This document shows, in pieces, positions 46,674-58,801 of a stretch of 64,000 bases of DNA; position 1 is the stretch's first letter; every line of letters starts with the position of its first letter. The translations under genes were made by a program, and so were the position numbers. The notes beneath the pieces are model-generated. The model made no database searches, was not told the origin of the DNA, and was given only the letters and a program-made list of their open reading frames with translations. Origin of the DNA: DYRB01 sp963802205 (GTDB lineage: Bacteria; Pseudomonadota; Gammaproteobacteria; Chromatiales; Chromatiaceae). The stretch lies in assembly GCA_963802205.1 (NCBI GenBank), contig CAWDHW010000017.1, positions 1 through 64,000 of the forward strand. The letters run 5' to 3'.

Positions 46674-46931
46674 TCAGCCTAGGGTGCCGTGGTGGTGGTG
46701 ATCGGTGCCGGCGGGGTCGTGTCGGCAGTGGCGCCGCATGCAGCCAAGGACGTAGTGCACCAGGGTGGCACTCACGATGACAAAGACCAGGGCCGTGCCG
46801 ATGGCGCCCTCCGTCGGGTCGGCCCCGGCAAACCCGAACATGAGCCAGGTGAGGAAGGCGACGATGGCGGCGATGAACAGGGCCATGACGAAGGGCCAGG
46901 GCGATTGAGTGCAATGCGGACAGAGCTTCAT
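46674..46931 (-). CDS. Small two-helix membrane protein, unknown
   Basis: 85 residues from ATG at 46931. It begins MKLCPHCTQSPWP with a CPHC pair, followed by two predicted membrane helices (FVMALFIAAIVAFLTWLMF and IGTALVFVIVSATLVHYVLG). The C-terminus is His-rich (CRHDPAGTDHHHHG), suggesting metal binding at one face. No family is recognised. It lies between tsaB and yeaD on the opposite strand. The composition and two clear helices make it a credible gene. Confidence 0.55.
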   Translation of the reverse strand: MKLCPHCTQSPWPFVMALFIAAIVAFLTWLMFGFAGADPTEGAIGTALVFVIVSATLVHYVLGCMRRHCRHDPAGTDHHHHGTLG

Positions 46932-47253
46932 GGATGCATGTCCCAGGTTCTGGTTGTTGAGCTGTGAGCCCCGGGGTTTGTGATGTCTTGCCGCTTTGAT
47001 TCGCTCCATCCGCGGGGGTGGGCGGTGTGCAGGCGGTGCGGTAGGGCCGAGGTGCGACCTCCCCGGTCATTTTGCTAATAATAGTCCCAGCCAGGCCGCC
47101 GCGGGCAGGGCATTTTTGCCCAGGCCGGCGGTTGGGATAGCGGGCGCGGCCATAGCCACCGGAAAGCCCGTTTAGAGTCGGGCCCGCGCCTGACCCCGGG
47201 CCATTTTCTAGGCTAGCATAGGCACCCCTTCAGTAACCCTCAGGAGTTCGACC
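46932..47253. other. Intergenic region before yeaD
   Basis: 322 bases. A stretch GCTAATAATAG at about 47070-47081 is AT-rich and may hold a promoter -10 element. No gene, RNA or long repeat is seen. Confidence 0.35.
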
Positions 47254-48159
47254 ATGCCCGCAGCCGCAGACCTCAACCAGCGCTTCGCCCGTCCCGGCGA
47301 GGTAGAATTCAAGGTGGCGGGCCACGGCGCCCTGGTGGCGGAGCTGACCCACGCCCAGGGCCAGGCGTCCATCGCCTTGCAAGGGGCCCAGGTTCTGACC
47401 TGGATCCCCAAGGGCCAGGCCCCGGTGGTCTGGCTGTCGAGCGATGCGCGCTTCCAGGCGAGCAAGTCCCTGCGCGGCGGGGCTCCGGTGTGCTGGCCTT
47501 GGTTCGGCGCCCACAGCCAGGACCCGTCCAAGCCCGCCCACGGCTTTGCCCGCAACCTCGACTGGGAGGTCCTGGAGACCTCCGCGACCCAGGCCGGGAC
47601 CCGCATCGTGCTCGGTTTCACCCCCGGCCAGGCCCAGCACGCCCTATGGCCCCACCAGGCCAGCCTGACCCTGGCGGTGACCCTGGGCGAGACCCTGAGC
47701 CTGGTCCTGACCACCCGCAATACCGGGGCCGAGCCCATCACCATCACCCAGGCCCTGCACACCTATTTCCACGTCGGCGACATCGCAGGCGCCCGGGTGG
47801 AGGGGCTCTCCGGGTGCGAGTACATCGACAAGGCCGTCAGCGGCGACCCTTGCATCCGCCAGGAGGGTCCCATCGCCATCGACCGCGAGGTCAACCGCAT
47901 CTACCTGGGCTGCCCCGGGTCCGTGGCCATCGTCGATGAGTCCCTCAAGCGCCGCATTCGCATCGACAAGTCCGGCAGCGCGAGCTATGTGGTCTGGAAC
48001 CCCTGGGCGGAGACCGGGGCCAAATTCGGCGACATGGGCCAGGACGGCTACCGCCAGATGCTCTGTGTGGAGACCACCAACGCCTGGACCGACACCGTCA
48101 CCATCCCCGCGGGCAAGGACTATGCGCTGACCTCGGAGTATCGGGTCGAGGCCCTCTAG
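47254..48159 (+). CDS. yeaD: D-hexose-6-phosphate mutarotase
   Basis: 301 residues, aldose 1-epimerase superfamily. Motifs: LRGGAPVCWPWFGAH, HGFARNLDWEV, TQALHTYFHVGDI with catalytic His, and YVVWNPWAE near the end. It interconverts anomers of glucose 6-phosphate, which fits the nearby central sugar metabolism. ATG at 47254 follows AGGAG. Single gene. Confidence 0.93.
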   Translation: MPAAADLNQRFARPGEVEFKVAGHGALVAELTHAQGQASIALQGAQVLTWIPKGQAPVVWLSSDARFQASKSLRGGAPVCWPWFGAHSQDPSKPAHGFARNLDWEVLETSATQAGTRIVLGFTPGQAQHALWPHQASLTLAVTLGETLSLVLTTRNTGAEPITITQALHTYFHVGDIAGARVEGLSGCEYIDKAVSGDPCIRQEGPIAIDREVNRIYLGCPGSVAIVDESLKRRIRIDKSGSASYVVWNPWAETGAKFGDMGQDGYRQMLCVETTNAWTDTVTIPAGKDYALTSEYRVEAL

Positions 48160-48462
48160 GACCCTGGGGGCGCCGCCCGAGCAGGGGAGTGCTCCTACGC
48201 CCCTGCACTACCCACCATCCCTGGCGGTCGCGGCGAGGCGGCGCTCCCTCAAGTTGGAGACTGGGCAGGAATTCGTTGTAGGTCGGGCCGAGGAACGAGG
48301 CCCAACGACAAGGCCAATGTAACCCTCTGATTGTTTGGTCTCCTGCGTCGGCCAAACCTACGGGAAACCGCGAGTTCGCCCGTCAAAGACGAGTATTTTC
48401 ACAACCTCTGAGGCGTCGCCTCGCTGGCCAAGCCAGCACAGTGCGCCTAGCGGGCTCACCGG
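48160..48462. other. Intergenic region with dispersed repeat
   Basis: 303 bases with no supported gene. At 48276-48312 is a palindromic sequence beginning TTGTAGGTCGGGCC and ending GGCCCAACGACAAGG. It shares the TGTAGGTCGGGC start with the repeats at 51111-51190 and 59397-59420. Confidence 0.45.
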
Positions 48463-49020
48463 ATGAGCCAGCCCCCGTTAGACTCCGGCATCAGTCCCCA
48501 TCCATCGAGGTCCAGATCCCACGTGATCGAACGTATCTTGTACGTCCTCAGTGCCCGGCTTCCCTGCCGACTCATCGACGGTGAGCAGGGCGAGCCCTAC
48601 CTGGAGCGCTACTATCTCTTCGGCGTCCTCGGCTGGCATGCCTACCTCCATCGTTTCGTGGATTCCGACCCGGATCGCGGCCTGCATGACCACCCCTGGG
48701 GGCGGGCGCTGAGCCTGGTCCTGTCCGGGGGCTACGACGAGGTCCGCCCCTGCGCCGGGGACCCGGGTCAGACCTGCACCCGGTCCCTGCGCCCTGGCCG
48801 CCTCAATCGGCTGCGTGGCAGCGACTTCCACCGTGTCGTCCTGCGCCAGGGCCGCCCGGCCTGGACCCTGTTCCTGCACGGCCCCAGGGTCAAGGGGTGG
48901 GGCTTCGTCCAGCACGGCGAGTACCGCGCCATGGCCAGGGACGGCGGGGAGTTCCGCCATCGCGACTGGTGGAAGCAGGCCCCCAAGGGGAGGGAGGCGC
49001 GGGCGCAACGGCCCCTTTGA
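48463..49020 (+). CDS. Cupin-fold protein of unknown function
   Basis: 185 residues. Cupin-like metal motifs are visible: HRFVDSDPDRGLHDHPWGRA followed by SLVLSGGYDE, and later GSDFHRVVLR. The pattern resembles uncharacterised cupins that clamp a metal with two His and one Glu. The fold begins at IERILYVLSARLPCRLI. Start is uncertain: ATG at 48463 adds a 20-residue leader; GTG at 48523 begins right at the fold. Its stop codon lies inside the FNR-like box of norC. Confidence 0.6.
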   Translation: MSQPPLDSGISPHPSRSRSHVIERILYVLSARLPCRLIDGEQGEPYLERYYLFGVLGWHAYLHRFVDSDPDRGLHDHPWGRALSLVLSGGYDEVRPCAGDPGQTCTRSLRPGRLNRLRGSDFHRVVLRQGRPAWTLFLHGPRVKGWGFVQHGEYRAMARDGGEFRHRDWWKQAPKGREARAQRPL

Positions 49021-49030
49021 CCTGAATCAA
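49017..49030. promoter_or_regulatory. FNR/DNR-type box upstream of norC
   Basis: TTGAC-CTGA-ATCAA matches TTGAT-N4-ATCAA at nine of ten positions. It lies 63 bases before the norC start and overlaps the upstream gene's stop. It fits anaerobic or NO-dependent activation by an FNR/DNR/NNR protein. Confidence 0.7.
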
Positions 49031-49093
49031 GGCCGGCGTCGGGCCCGCAATCTGTAATGCCGCCGCGCATTCACAGCCCGAGGACGTCTATCT

Positions 49094-50966
<1,873 letters not shown>

Positions 50967-50975
50967 GCCCCAATT

Positions 50976-51001
50976 GCGGCCGGCCCTCCCGGGCCGGCCG
51001 C
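50976..51001. terminator. Strong GC hairpin after norB
   Basis: GCGGCCGGCCC and GGGCCGGCCGC form a perfect 11-bp stem with a TCCC loop, 10 bases after the norB stop. No T-run; still a likely transcript end. Confidence 0.55.
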
Positions 51002-51110
51002 GGGTGCGGTGGGTCGCCCTGGCCTGCCGCATCCAACCCCCGGCGTTGTGTCGTGGGCCGTCGTCGGATCGTATTCCCGCTCTATTTTCCCTTTGGCTCT
51101 GTCTGCGTTG

Positions 51111-51190
51111 GGTGTAGGTCGGACTTTAGTCCGACCGGGCATCGCCGTATCCACCGAACACCACCGTCGGGCTGAAGCCCGACCTACACC
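51111..51190. repeat. Composite palindromic repeat (REP/BIME-like)
   Basis: Two short hairpins face each other: GGTCGGACT-TT-AGTCCGACC (51117-51136) and GTCGGGCT-GA-AGCCCGAC (51166-51183). The outer ends GGTGTAGGTCGG and CCGACCTACACC are themselves inverted. A single unit of the same type occurs at 59397-59420. The rest of the 328-base gap between norB and the pentapeptide gene shows no gene. Confidence 0.65.
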
Positions 51191-51294
51191 TCCGGGGCGG
51201 CCTGCGGCGCAAGGGCCCAACACCAAACGCAGACATAGCCTTCCCTTTTCCCTTCTGCCGTGGTCGGCCGGATTGCGTTGGCGGCCTGGCCGAT

Positions 51295-52098
51295 TCACTT
51301 GACCAGGCGCTCCGCCAGGTGCTCCGGTATGTCGATGGCGCCGGCAAAGTCTGCTCCCTGGACCTGGGCATTGGGGAAGCGCGCGTCGGTCAGGCGGGCG
51401 CCGCGAAAGCTGGACCCGGCGAGGTGGGCGCCATTGAGGAGGGAACCACCGAGGTCTGCCCCGGAGAGGTCGGCCCCCTCCAGGGCGGCACCGGTCAGGA
51501 CCACCTGGCGCAGGCTTGCCCCGGTCAGCCGGCTGTCGATGAGGACGCCCCGGAAGATGAAGGCGCGGTCCAGGTGGCTGCCGGTGAAGTCCGCCCCCTC
51601 GGCCAGCAGGTCCTTCATGTGGGCCTCCGAGAAGTCAGCCCCCCGGGCGCGGGTCTCGATGAGATTGGCGCCGAAGAGGTTGGCCTTGGCGAACTGAGCG
51701 CCGTCGACGAGGGCGCGGTCCAGGGTGGCGTGGAAGAGGTTGGCCCCCTGCAGGGCGGCGCCGCTGAGGTCGGCCTCGGCGAGGTTCGCCCACTGGAGGT
51801 TGGCGCCCTGGGCCCTGGCCCCCACCAGCCTGGCCCCGGAGAGGTTGGCGTTCTCCAGCCGGACCCCGTCCAGTTGGGTGCCGCTGAGGTCGAGCCCTGC
51901 CAGAGTGGCTCCGGCAAGGTCACAATGGCGCAGATCCGTGCGCGCGCGCGGGGTGGCGCAGTCCCCCTGGGGCAGGGTCTCTTCCGGGTGGGCGGGTGTG
52001 GCCATGGCCAGGCTGAGGACCATGAAGGCCGCGGTTTGGGTGCGCGACGGGGGAGGGGGCGGCGTCATGATCAGTCTCCAGGGGGTGGCCTCAGTCAT
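51295..52098 (-). CDS. Pentapeptide-repeat protein, exported
   Basis: 267 residues. A signal peptide (TAAFMVLSLAMATPAHPEE) is followed by about 35 repeats of the A(D/N)Lxx type (for example ANLSGARLVG, ADLSGAALQG, ANLFGANLIE), which form a right-handed quadrilateral beta helix. The export signal suggests a periplasmic location. It overlaps the upstream dihaem cytochrome gene by 8 bases and must be cotranscribed. An internal ATG at 52068 is an alternative start. Its role is unknown; being in a denitrification island suggests envelope or redox function. Confidence 0.8.
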   Translation of the reverse strand: MTEATPWRLIMTPPPPPSRTQTAAFMVLSLAMATPAHPEETLPQGDCATPRARTDLRHCDLAGATLAGLDLSGTQLDGVRLENANLSGARLVGARAQGANLQWANLAEADLSGAALQGANLFHATLDRALVDGAQFAKANLFGANLIETRARGADFSEAHMKDLLAEGADFTGSHLDRAFIFRGVLIDSRLTGASLRQVVLTGAALEGADLSGADLGGSLLNGAHLAGSSFRGARLTDARFPNAQVQGADFAGAIDIPEHLAERLVK

Positions 52099-52828
52099 CG
52101 ACCGCAGCGAGGTAGGCGAGGATGTCCCCGAGTTCCTCCGGGGTAAAGTCCTTCAGGACGTCGTCCTCGGGCTCCTCCGGATCGTGGATGCGAATCCCCG
52201 TGCGGAACTTGTCGATCTGCCGCAGCAGGTAGGGGCTGTATTGCCCGGCGAGCTGGGGGATCTGCTTTTCCGCATCGCCCCAGCCCTCCGCGCCGTGGCA
52301 ACTGCGGCACTCCTTGTTGTAGCGCTTGCGTCCGGCCTCGGTGTCGCCGGGGTGGACGGGGATCTGCACCATCCTCTGCAAGGCCATCATGCGCTCGTAG
52401 GCGTCGAAGCGGGGGTCGGTCTCCGCCATGGGCTCCAACCGGGTCGGCAGGGAGATGGCGGTGAGGTAGGCGGCGATGTCGCGGATCTCCAGGTCGCTCA
52501 ACTGGCGCTCATGGACATGCTCCAGCATCGGCAGATTGGGCCGGGTGTTCTGCTGGAAGAGCTTGACCTGCTGGTAGATGTAAGCGATCGGGAGGCCAGC
52601 GATACGGGGGTACTGCCCCTCCTTGCCGCCCTGGCCGACGTCACCATGGCAGCCGGCGCAGACGCCGTTGATGTCCTTACCCGTGAGCAGATCCGGCTCC
52701 CCTGGTGGCAGGTCAAACCCGGCCGCCCCGAGGGGGAGACAGACCAGGGCGGCCAGCCAGGCGGCGCGGGCCGCGGGCCACGGGCGCCGGGGTATATGCC
52801 AGCAGACAGAGGCAGGATCACTGAACAT
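52091..52828 (-). CDS. Dihaem c-type cytochrome (c4-like)
   Basis: 245 residues with a signal peptide (ARAAWLAALVCLPLGAAGF). Two c-haem domains: CAGCH then YPRIAGLPIAYIYQQVKLF, and CRSCH then IPQLAGQYSPYLLRQIDKF, the pattern of cytochrome c4. Axial Met candidates lie in LPMLEH and later. It is divergent from nirS; an exact FNR-type box lies 118 bases upstream. It may supply electrons to NirS or NorC. I chose ATG at 52828; an upstream start at 52903 would prepend a non-signal-like leader. Confidence 0.85.
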   Translation of the reverse strand: MFSDPASVCWHIPRRPWPAARAAWLAALVCLPLGAAGFDLPPGEPDLLTGKDINGVCAGCHGDVGQGGKEGQYPRIAGLPIAYIYQQVKLFQQNTRPNLPMLEHVHERQLSDLEIRDIAAYLTAISLPTRLEPMAETDPRFDAYERMMALQRMVQIPVHPGDTEAGRKRYNKECRSCHGAEGWGDAEKQIPQLAGQYSPYLLRQIDKFRTGIRIHDPEEPEDDVLKDFTPEELGDILAYLAAVDD

Positions 52829-52878
52829 TTTGGCTCCCACCCGACGGGGCAGTCGGGTGACCGAAGCGATTGGGCTGA

Positions 52879-54912
<2,034 letters not shown>

Positions 54913-54918
54913 AGCCTC

Positions 54919-54952
54919 TGCCGGGGCTGGCCCTGTGGGCACAGCCCCGGCA
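54919..54952. terminator. Hairpin between nirS and nirC
   Basis: TGCCGGGGCTG (54919-54929) pairs perfectly with CAGCCCCGGCA (54942-54952), an 11-bp stem. It lies 7 bases after the nirS stop. It may partly terminate or stabilise the nirS message, giving more NirS than downstream products. Confidence 0.55.
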
Positions 54953-54976
54953 TGGTTGCCTAACTCGGAGCCTTCT

Positions 54977-55327
54977 ATGTCTTGGATGCGGATGGCCTTG
55001 TTGGGGTTGATCCCCTTGCTGGTCTTTACCGCCGTGGGTTCGGCCCTGGCCCAAGGCACCGGGCCAGGGCAGGTCAGTCCGGAACGACAAGCCGAGTTGC
55101 GCAACCTGCTGGTGCAGGACTGCGGCTCTTGTCACGGCCTGACCCTGCGCGGTGGGCTCGGGCCCGCCCTGCTCCCGTCCGATCTCGTCGGCAAGCCGCC
55201 TGCCTATCTGCAGGCAACCATTCTCTACGGTCGTCCCGGGACCCCTATGCCCCCCTGGCGGCCCTTTTTGAGCGACGCGGACTCGGCCTGGCTGGCCGAG
55301 ACCCTGCTACAGGGTTTGAACCCATGA
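54977..55327 (+). CDS. nirC: c-type cytochrome NirC (c55x)
   Basis: 116 residues with a signal peptide (LLGLIPLLVFTAVGSALAQ) and one haem site (CGSCH), axial Met probably in GTPMPPW. Small NirC cytochromes give electrons to NirS maturation or NirF chemistry. The stop overlaps nirF by 4 bases (ATGA). Confidence 0.9.
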   Translation: MSWMRMALLGLIPLLVFTAVGSALAQGTGPGQVSPERQAELRNLLVQDCGSCHGLTLRGGLGPALLPSDLVGKPPAYLQATILYGRPGTPMPPWRPFLSDADSAWLAETLLQGLNP

Positions 55328-56508
55328 GTACACGACTGCTGGTCTGTCTGCTTGCCTTGAGCTCCGCTGCGGTCTGGGCCGCCGAGCCCCTGCGCGGGAC
55401 CGGCGATCTCGGCCTTGTGGTCGAGCGCGCCCGCGGCAGCGTGCAAGTCATCGAGACCAGCACCGACACGGCCTTAGGAAGGGTTGAGGGGCTGGGCGAC
55501 CTGTCCCACGCCTCCGCCGTCTTCTCCCGCGACGGGCGATATGCTTATGTCTTTGGCCGCGATGGCGGTCTGTCCAAGGTGGATCTGCTCACCCGCACCC
55601 TGGCCGGCAGGGTGGTGCAGGGCGGCAACAGTATCGGTGGGGCCATCTCCCAGGACGGGCGCCTGGTGGCTGTTTCCAACTACGAGCCGGGCGGGGTGCG
55701 CGTCTTCGATGCCGCGACTCTGGCACAGGTGGCGGACATCCCGGCGACCATTACAGATGGCCCCGATGGGAGCAAGGCGTCCAAGGTCATAGGCCTGGTG
55801 GACGCCCCCGGGCAGCGCTTCGTATTCAGCCTGTGGGACTCAGGCGAGATCTGGGTCGCGGACCTGACCGATCCGACCAAGCCCCAGGTCCGTCGCTTCA
55901 AGGACATCGGCCGCCAGCCTTACGACGCCCTCATCACCCCCGATGGGCGCTACTACATCGCCGGGCTCTTCGGCGAGGACGGCATGGCCTTGCTCGACCT
56001 CTGGGACCTGGACGCCGGGGTGCGACGCATCCTCCCCAAGTACGGTCAGGGCAGCGAAAGGCTCCCCGTCTACAAGATGCCGCACCTGGACGGCTGGGCC
56101 ATCGCCGGGGACCGTGCCTTCGTACCCGCCGTCGGGGCTCATCAGGTCCTGGTCATCGACACCAACACCTGGGCCGAGGTTGGACGGATCGAGGTCTTGG
56201 GCCAGCCGGTCTTCGTCCGGGTTCGCCCCGACGGGCGCCAGGTATGGGTCAACTTCGCCCTGCCGGACAACGGCTCTGTCCAGGTGATCGATACCAAGGA
56301 CCTCAAGATCGTTCAGACCCTGACCCCTGGGCCCGGGGTCCTGCACATGGAGTTCGAGCCCAAGGGCGAGGCGGTCTGGGTCTCGGTACGCGATGCCGAC
56401 CGGGTGGATGTGTACGACACCGCGACCTTCGCCCGTACCGCGACCCTGCCGGCGGACAAGCCGAGCGGGATCTTCCTCACCGACCGCGCCAACCGGATCG
56501 GGCTATGA
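55324..56508 (+). CDS. nirF: Haem d1 biosynthesis protein NirF
   Basis: 394 residues. Signal sequence (LLVCLLALSSAAVWAAEP) and a beta-propeller homologous to the d1 domain of NirS (VFSRDGRYAYVFGRDGGLSK, YEPGGVRVFDA, GWAIAGDRAFVPAVGAHQVL). NirF is periplasmic and acts late in haem d1 formation. Translationally coupled both to nirC and to nirD. Confidence 0.95.
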   Translation: MSTRLLVCLLALSSAAVWAAEPLRGTGDLGLVVERARGSVQVIETSTDTALGRVEGLGDLSHASAVFSRDGRYAYVFGRDGGLSKVDLLTRTLAGRVVQGGNSIGGAISQDGRLVAVSNYEPGGVRVFDAATLAQVADIPATITDGPDGSKASKVIGLVDAPGQRFVFSLWDSGEIWVADLTDPTKPQVRRFKDIGRQPYDALITPDGRYYIAGLFGEDGMALLDLWDLDAGVRRILPKYGQGSERLPVYKMPHLDGWAIAGDRAFVPAVGAHQVLVIDTNTWAEVGRIEVLGQPVFVRVRPDGRQVWVNFALPDNGSVQVIDTKDLKIVQTLTPGPGVLHMEFEPKGEAVWVSVRDADRVDVYDTATFARTATLPADKPSGIFLTDRANRIGL

Positions 56509-56975
56509 ACAGCGAGTCCTTGTTGCTGGACGCCATCGACCGGCGGCTGCTCAACGACTTCCAGCAGGGGTTTCCGCTGTCCGCGCGGCCCTATGCCGAG
56601 GTCGGGGCCAGCTTGGGGATCGGCGAGGCCGAAGTCCTGGCCCGCTTGACGCGCCTGCGCGCCGCCGGCGCCGTGAGCCGGGTCGGCCCCGTGCTGGCAC
56701 CTAAGCGGGTCGGGGTCAGCACCCTTGCCGCCATGGCGGTGCCCCCCGGGCGCCTGGAGGCGGTGGCCGAACTGGTCAGCGCCTATCCGGAGGTCAATCA
56801 CAACTACGAGCGTAGCCACAGGGTCAACCTGTGGTTCGTACTCACCGCGCCGAACACGGCCCGCCTCAACGAGGTCCTGGCCGAGATCGCCCTGTACACA
56901 GGCATCGAGGTCCTGGACCTGCCGATGCTAGAGGAATACCACATTGACCTGGGGTTCCCACTGACATGGTCATGA
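56505..56975 (+). CDS. nirD: Sirohaem decarboxylase subunit NirD-type
   Basis: 156 residues of the Lrp/AsnC-like fold. N-terminal helix-turn-helix (IDRRLLNDFQQGFPLSARPY) and a RAM-like domain with the signature VNHNYERSHRVNLWFVLTAP characteristic of NirD/NirG (AhbA-type) subunits. They decarboxylate sirohaem to didecarboxysirohaem for haem d1. ATG overlaps nirF by 4 bases and the stop overlaps the next gene by 10. Confidence 0.9.
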   Translation: MNSESLLLDAIDRRLLNDFQQGFPLSARPYAEVGASLGIGEAEVLARLTRLRAAGAVSRVGPVLAPKRVGVSTLAAMAVPPGRLEAVAELVSAYPEVNHNYERSHRVNLWFVLTAPNTARLNEVLAEIALYTGIEVLDLPMLEEYHIDLGFPLTWS

Positions 56976-57586
56976 GCCACCCAATGCCTCCGGATGCCGT
57001 GGACGCGGCCCTCCTGAACGCCATCGCCGGGGGTCTGCCTCTGGACCCCCGGCCCTACGCGGCGGTTGGGCGTCAGCTTGGCATGACCGAGGCCGAGGTC
57101 TGCGAGCGCTTGGGCCGGCTCCTGGCCGACGGGACCATCCGCCGTCTTGGGGTGGTGGTGCGCCATCAGGAGCTGGGCTACAGGGCCAACGCCATGGTGG
57201 TCTGGGCCCTGCCGGAGGAGCGGGTGACGGAGCTAGGGGAACGCATTGGCGGCTTGCCCTTCGTGACCTTGAGCTACCGACGGCCGCCGCGTTCAGGCTG
57301 GCCATATAACCTCTTCACGATGATCCACGGGCGCGACCGTGCCGCCGTTCTGGCCCAGGTGGACCGCATCAAGGAATTGTGTGGTCTCATGGCCGTGGAC
57401 AGCGCCGTGCTCTTCAGCGGGCGTCGCTTCAAGCAGCGCGGGGCGCGCTACGGCGGGGCCCCCGCCGGGTCCGCGGAGGCCTTCGCCCCCAAACCTGATG
57501 CGCCTGCCGCACCAAGGCCGGCCTCGGTCGGGGCCATGTCCACTACGTCGTGCCGGCGCGACCTGCGCACCGATCTTTGCCCCTGA
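56966..57586 (+). CDS. Sirohaem decarboxylase subunit, NirL/NirH type
   Basis: 206 residues. Lrp-like fold as in NirD, but with the second-subunit signature YRRPPRSGWPYNLFTMIHG, typical of NirL/NirH (AhbB-type). With NirD it would make the heterodimer. After the domain (to about residue 160) the protein has a Pro/Ala-rich tail ending in SCRRDLRTDLCP that is not usual for the family. No nirE, nirJ, nirN or second decarboxylase pair follows. Confidence 0.85.
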   Translation: MVMSHPMPPDAVDAALLNAIAGGLPLDPRPYAAVGRQLGMTEAEVCERLGRLLADGTIRRLGVVVRHQELGYRANAMVVWALPEERVTELGERIGGLPFVTLSYRRPPRSGWPYNLFTMIHGRDRAAVLAQVDRIKELCGLMAVDSAVLFSGRRFKQRGARYGGAPAGSAEAFAPKPDAPAAPRPASVGAMSTTSCRRDLRTDLCP

Positions 57587-57911
57587 TGGGGATGGTTTGT
57601 TGCCCTTTCCCTCAGCCGGGGGATGGTGCGCCTGCGGTTGGGTGACCTTCCCAACACCGTCGCTTTGATGCGTCGGCCACTCCAGCGCACCAGTCCCGCC
57701 ACTGGCCAGCCACGCCGGGCGCAAGGCCCAGGCCCCTCGGTCGCGGACGTCAGCCTACATCTCCTCCCAAGCCTCCGACCGGAGAAACAGAATCCGCGGT
57801 TCGCCGATCCCGATAGAATTGTCGGCAAGCGCCGAGGGTCCAGTCGCGTTTGGCATCCTGTCGCCGAACCGGTCCCTCGCCATCCGAGCCAACATCCACG
57901 GGAGCCGCAAC
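57587..57911. other. Intergenic region after the nir cluster
   Basis: 325 bases without a credible gene, RNA or strong hairpin. Open frames are Pro/Arg/Gly-rich shadows. Confidence 0.4.
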
Positions 57912-58712
57912 ATGAGCCTACTCCGGACGAGCCTTTTGGTGACCGCCGCTGTGGCGATCATCGTGACCACCGTCGTTCTGATGTCGCCGCGGGAGGAACC
58001 GCCGGTACCGGCGGCCCCCGGGGAGATGGCCAAAGAAGGGGGTGCCAAGGCACTGCCAGAAAAGGGCGCGGCGCCCGTCGCCTCAGCGGGGCACGAGAAT
58101 AAGTCGGCACCCTCGACGACGGCGAAGGCAGTCCCGCCGCACCAGCTCCCGGCGCCGTCGGATCTCCCACCCCCGGCAGGACAAGCCAATGTTCCAGCTA
58201 CGGGCCCTGCGGCTGGCGCCGGCCAGTCGGGAGGGTCGGCCCCACGTGAGACTGCCGCAGCGACGGATGCACCCGGTCCGGTGGGACAAAACTATGTGGT
58301 CAAGCGCGGCGACACACCGGCCAGCATCGCACGAGAGCACCTGGGCGACGCCTCGCGCTGGACTGAGATCGCGCGCGTCAACCCCGGGTTGGAGGCCAAG
58401 GCCCTCAAGATCGGTCAGACCCTGAGGCTTCCGGAGGGCGTCGCCGCCCAAGCCGCGGGGGCGCCGGTTGCGACGACGGCCAAGAAGCCAACCGCGGCTC
58501 CCGGGGTGCCGGCGGCACCCGGCGAACCGTTGGCCGTCCACCGTGTCGGCCCGGGTGACACCCTGTACAAGCTGGCGCGCAAGTACTACGGCGATTCGAG
58601 CCATTGGAAGCTGATCCAGGACGCCAATCCCACCGTGGTGGGTGGCGGCGTGAGTGCCATGCGTCTGGGCTCCGAATTGATCATTCCCGCCCCACCGGGC
58701 GCGGGTCGTTGA
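57912..58712 (+). CDS. LysM-domain protein, membrane-anchored
   Basis: 266 residues. An uncleaved N-terminal helix (SLLVTAAVAIIVTTVVLM), a roughly 100-residue Ala/Pro-rich linker, then two LysM domains (about 128-175, NYVVKRGDTPASIAREHLG; about 210-262, HRVGPGDTLYKLARKYYG). LysM binds peptidoglycan. The layout suits a periplasmic wall-binding scaffold. No enzymatic domain. Position near the nir cluster may be accidental. Confidence 0.85.
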   Translation: MSLLRTSLLVTAAVAIIVTTVVLMSPREEPPVPAAPGEMAKEGGAKALPEKGAAPVASAGHENKSAPSTTAKAVPPHQLPAPSDLPPPAGQANVPATGPAAGAGQSGGSAPRETAAATDAPGPVGQNYVVKRGDTPASIAREHLGDASRWTEIARVNPGLEAKALKIGQTLRLPEGVAAQAAGAPVATTAKKPTAAPGVPAAPGEPLAVHRVGPGDTLYKLARKYYGDSSHWKLIQDANPTVVGGGVSAMRLGSELIIPAPPGAGR

Positions 58713-58801
58713 CCCAGCCCAGGCCCTGTCCCTCCAGCGCGCCTGCGGTCACCGTGCCCCGGGCTCCGCGATCTGTCCTGTCTCGGCTATCGGAGGCCGC
58801 C

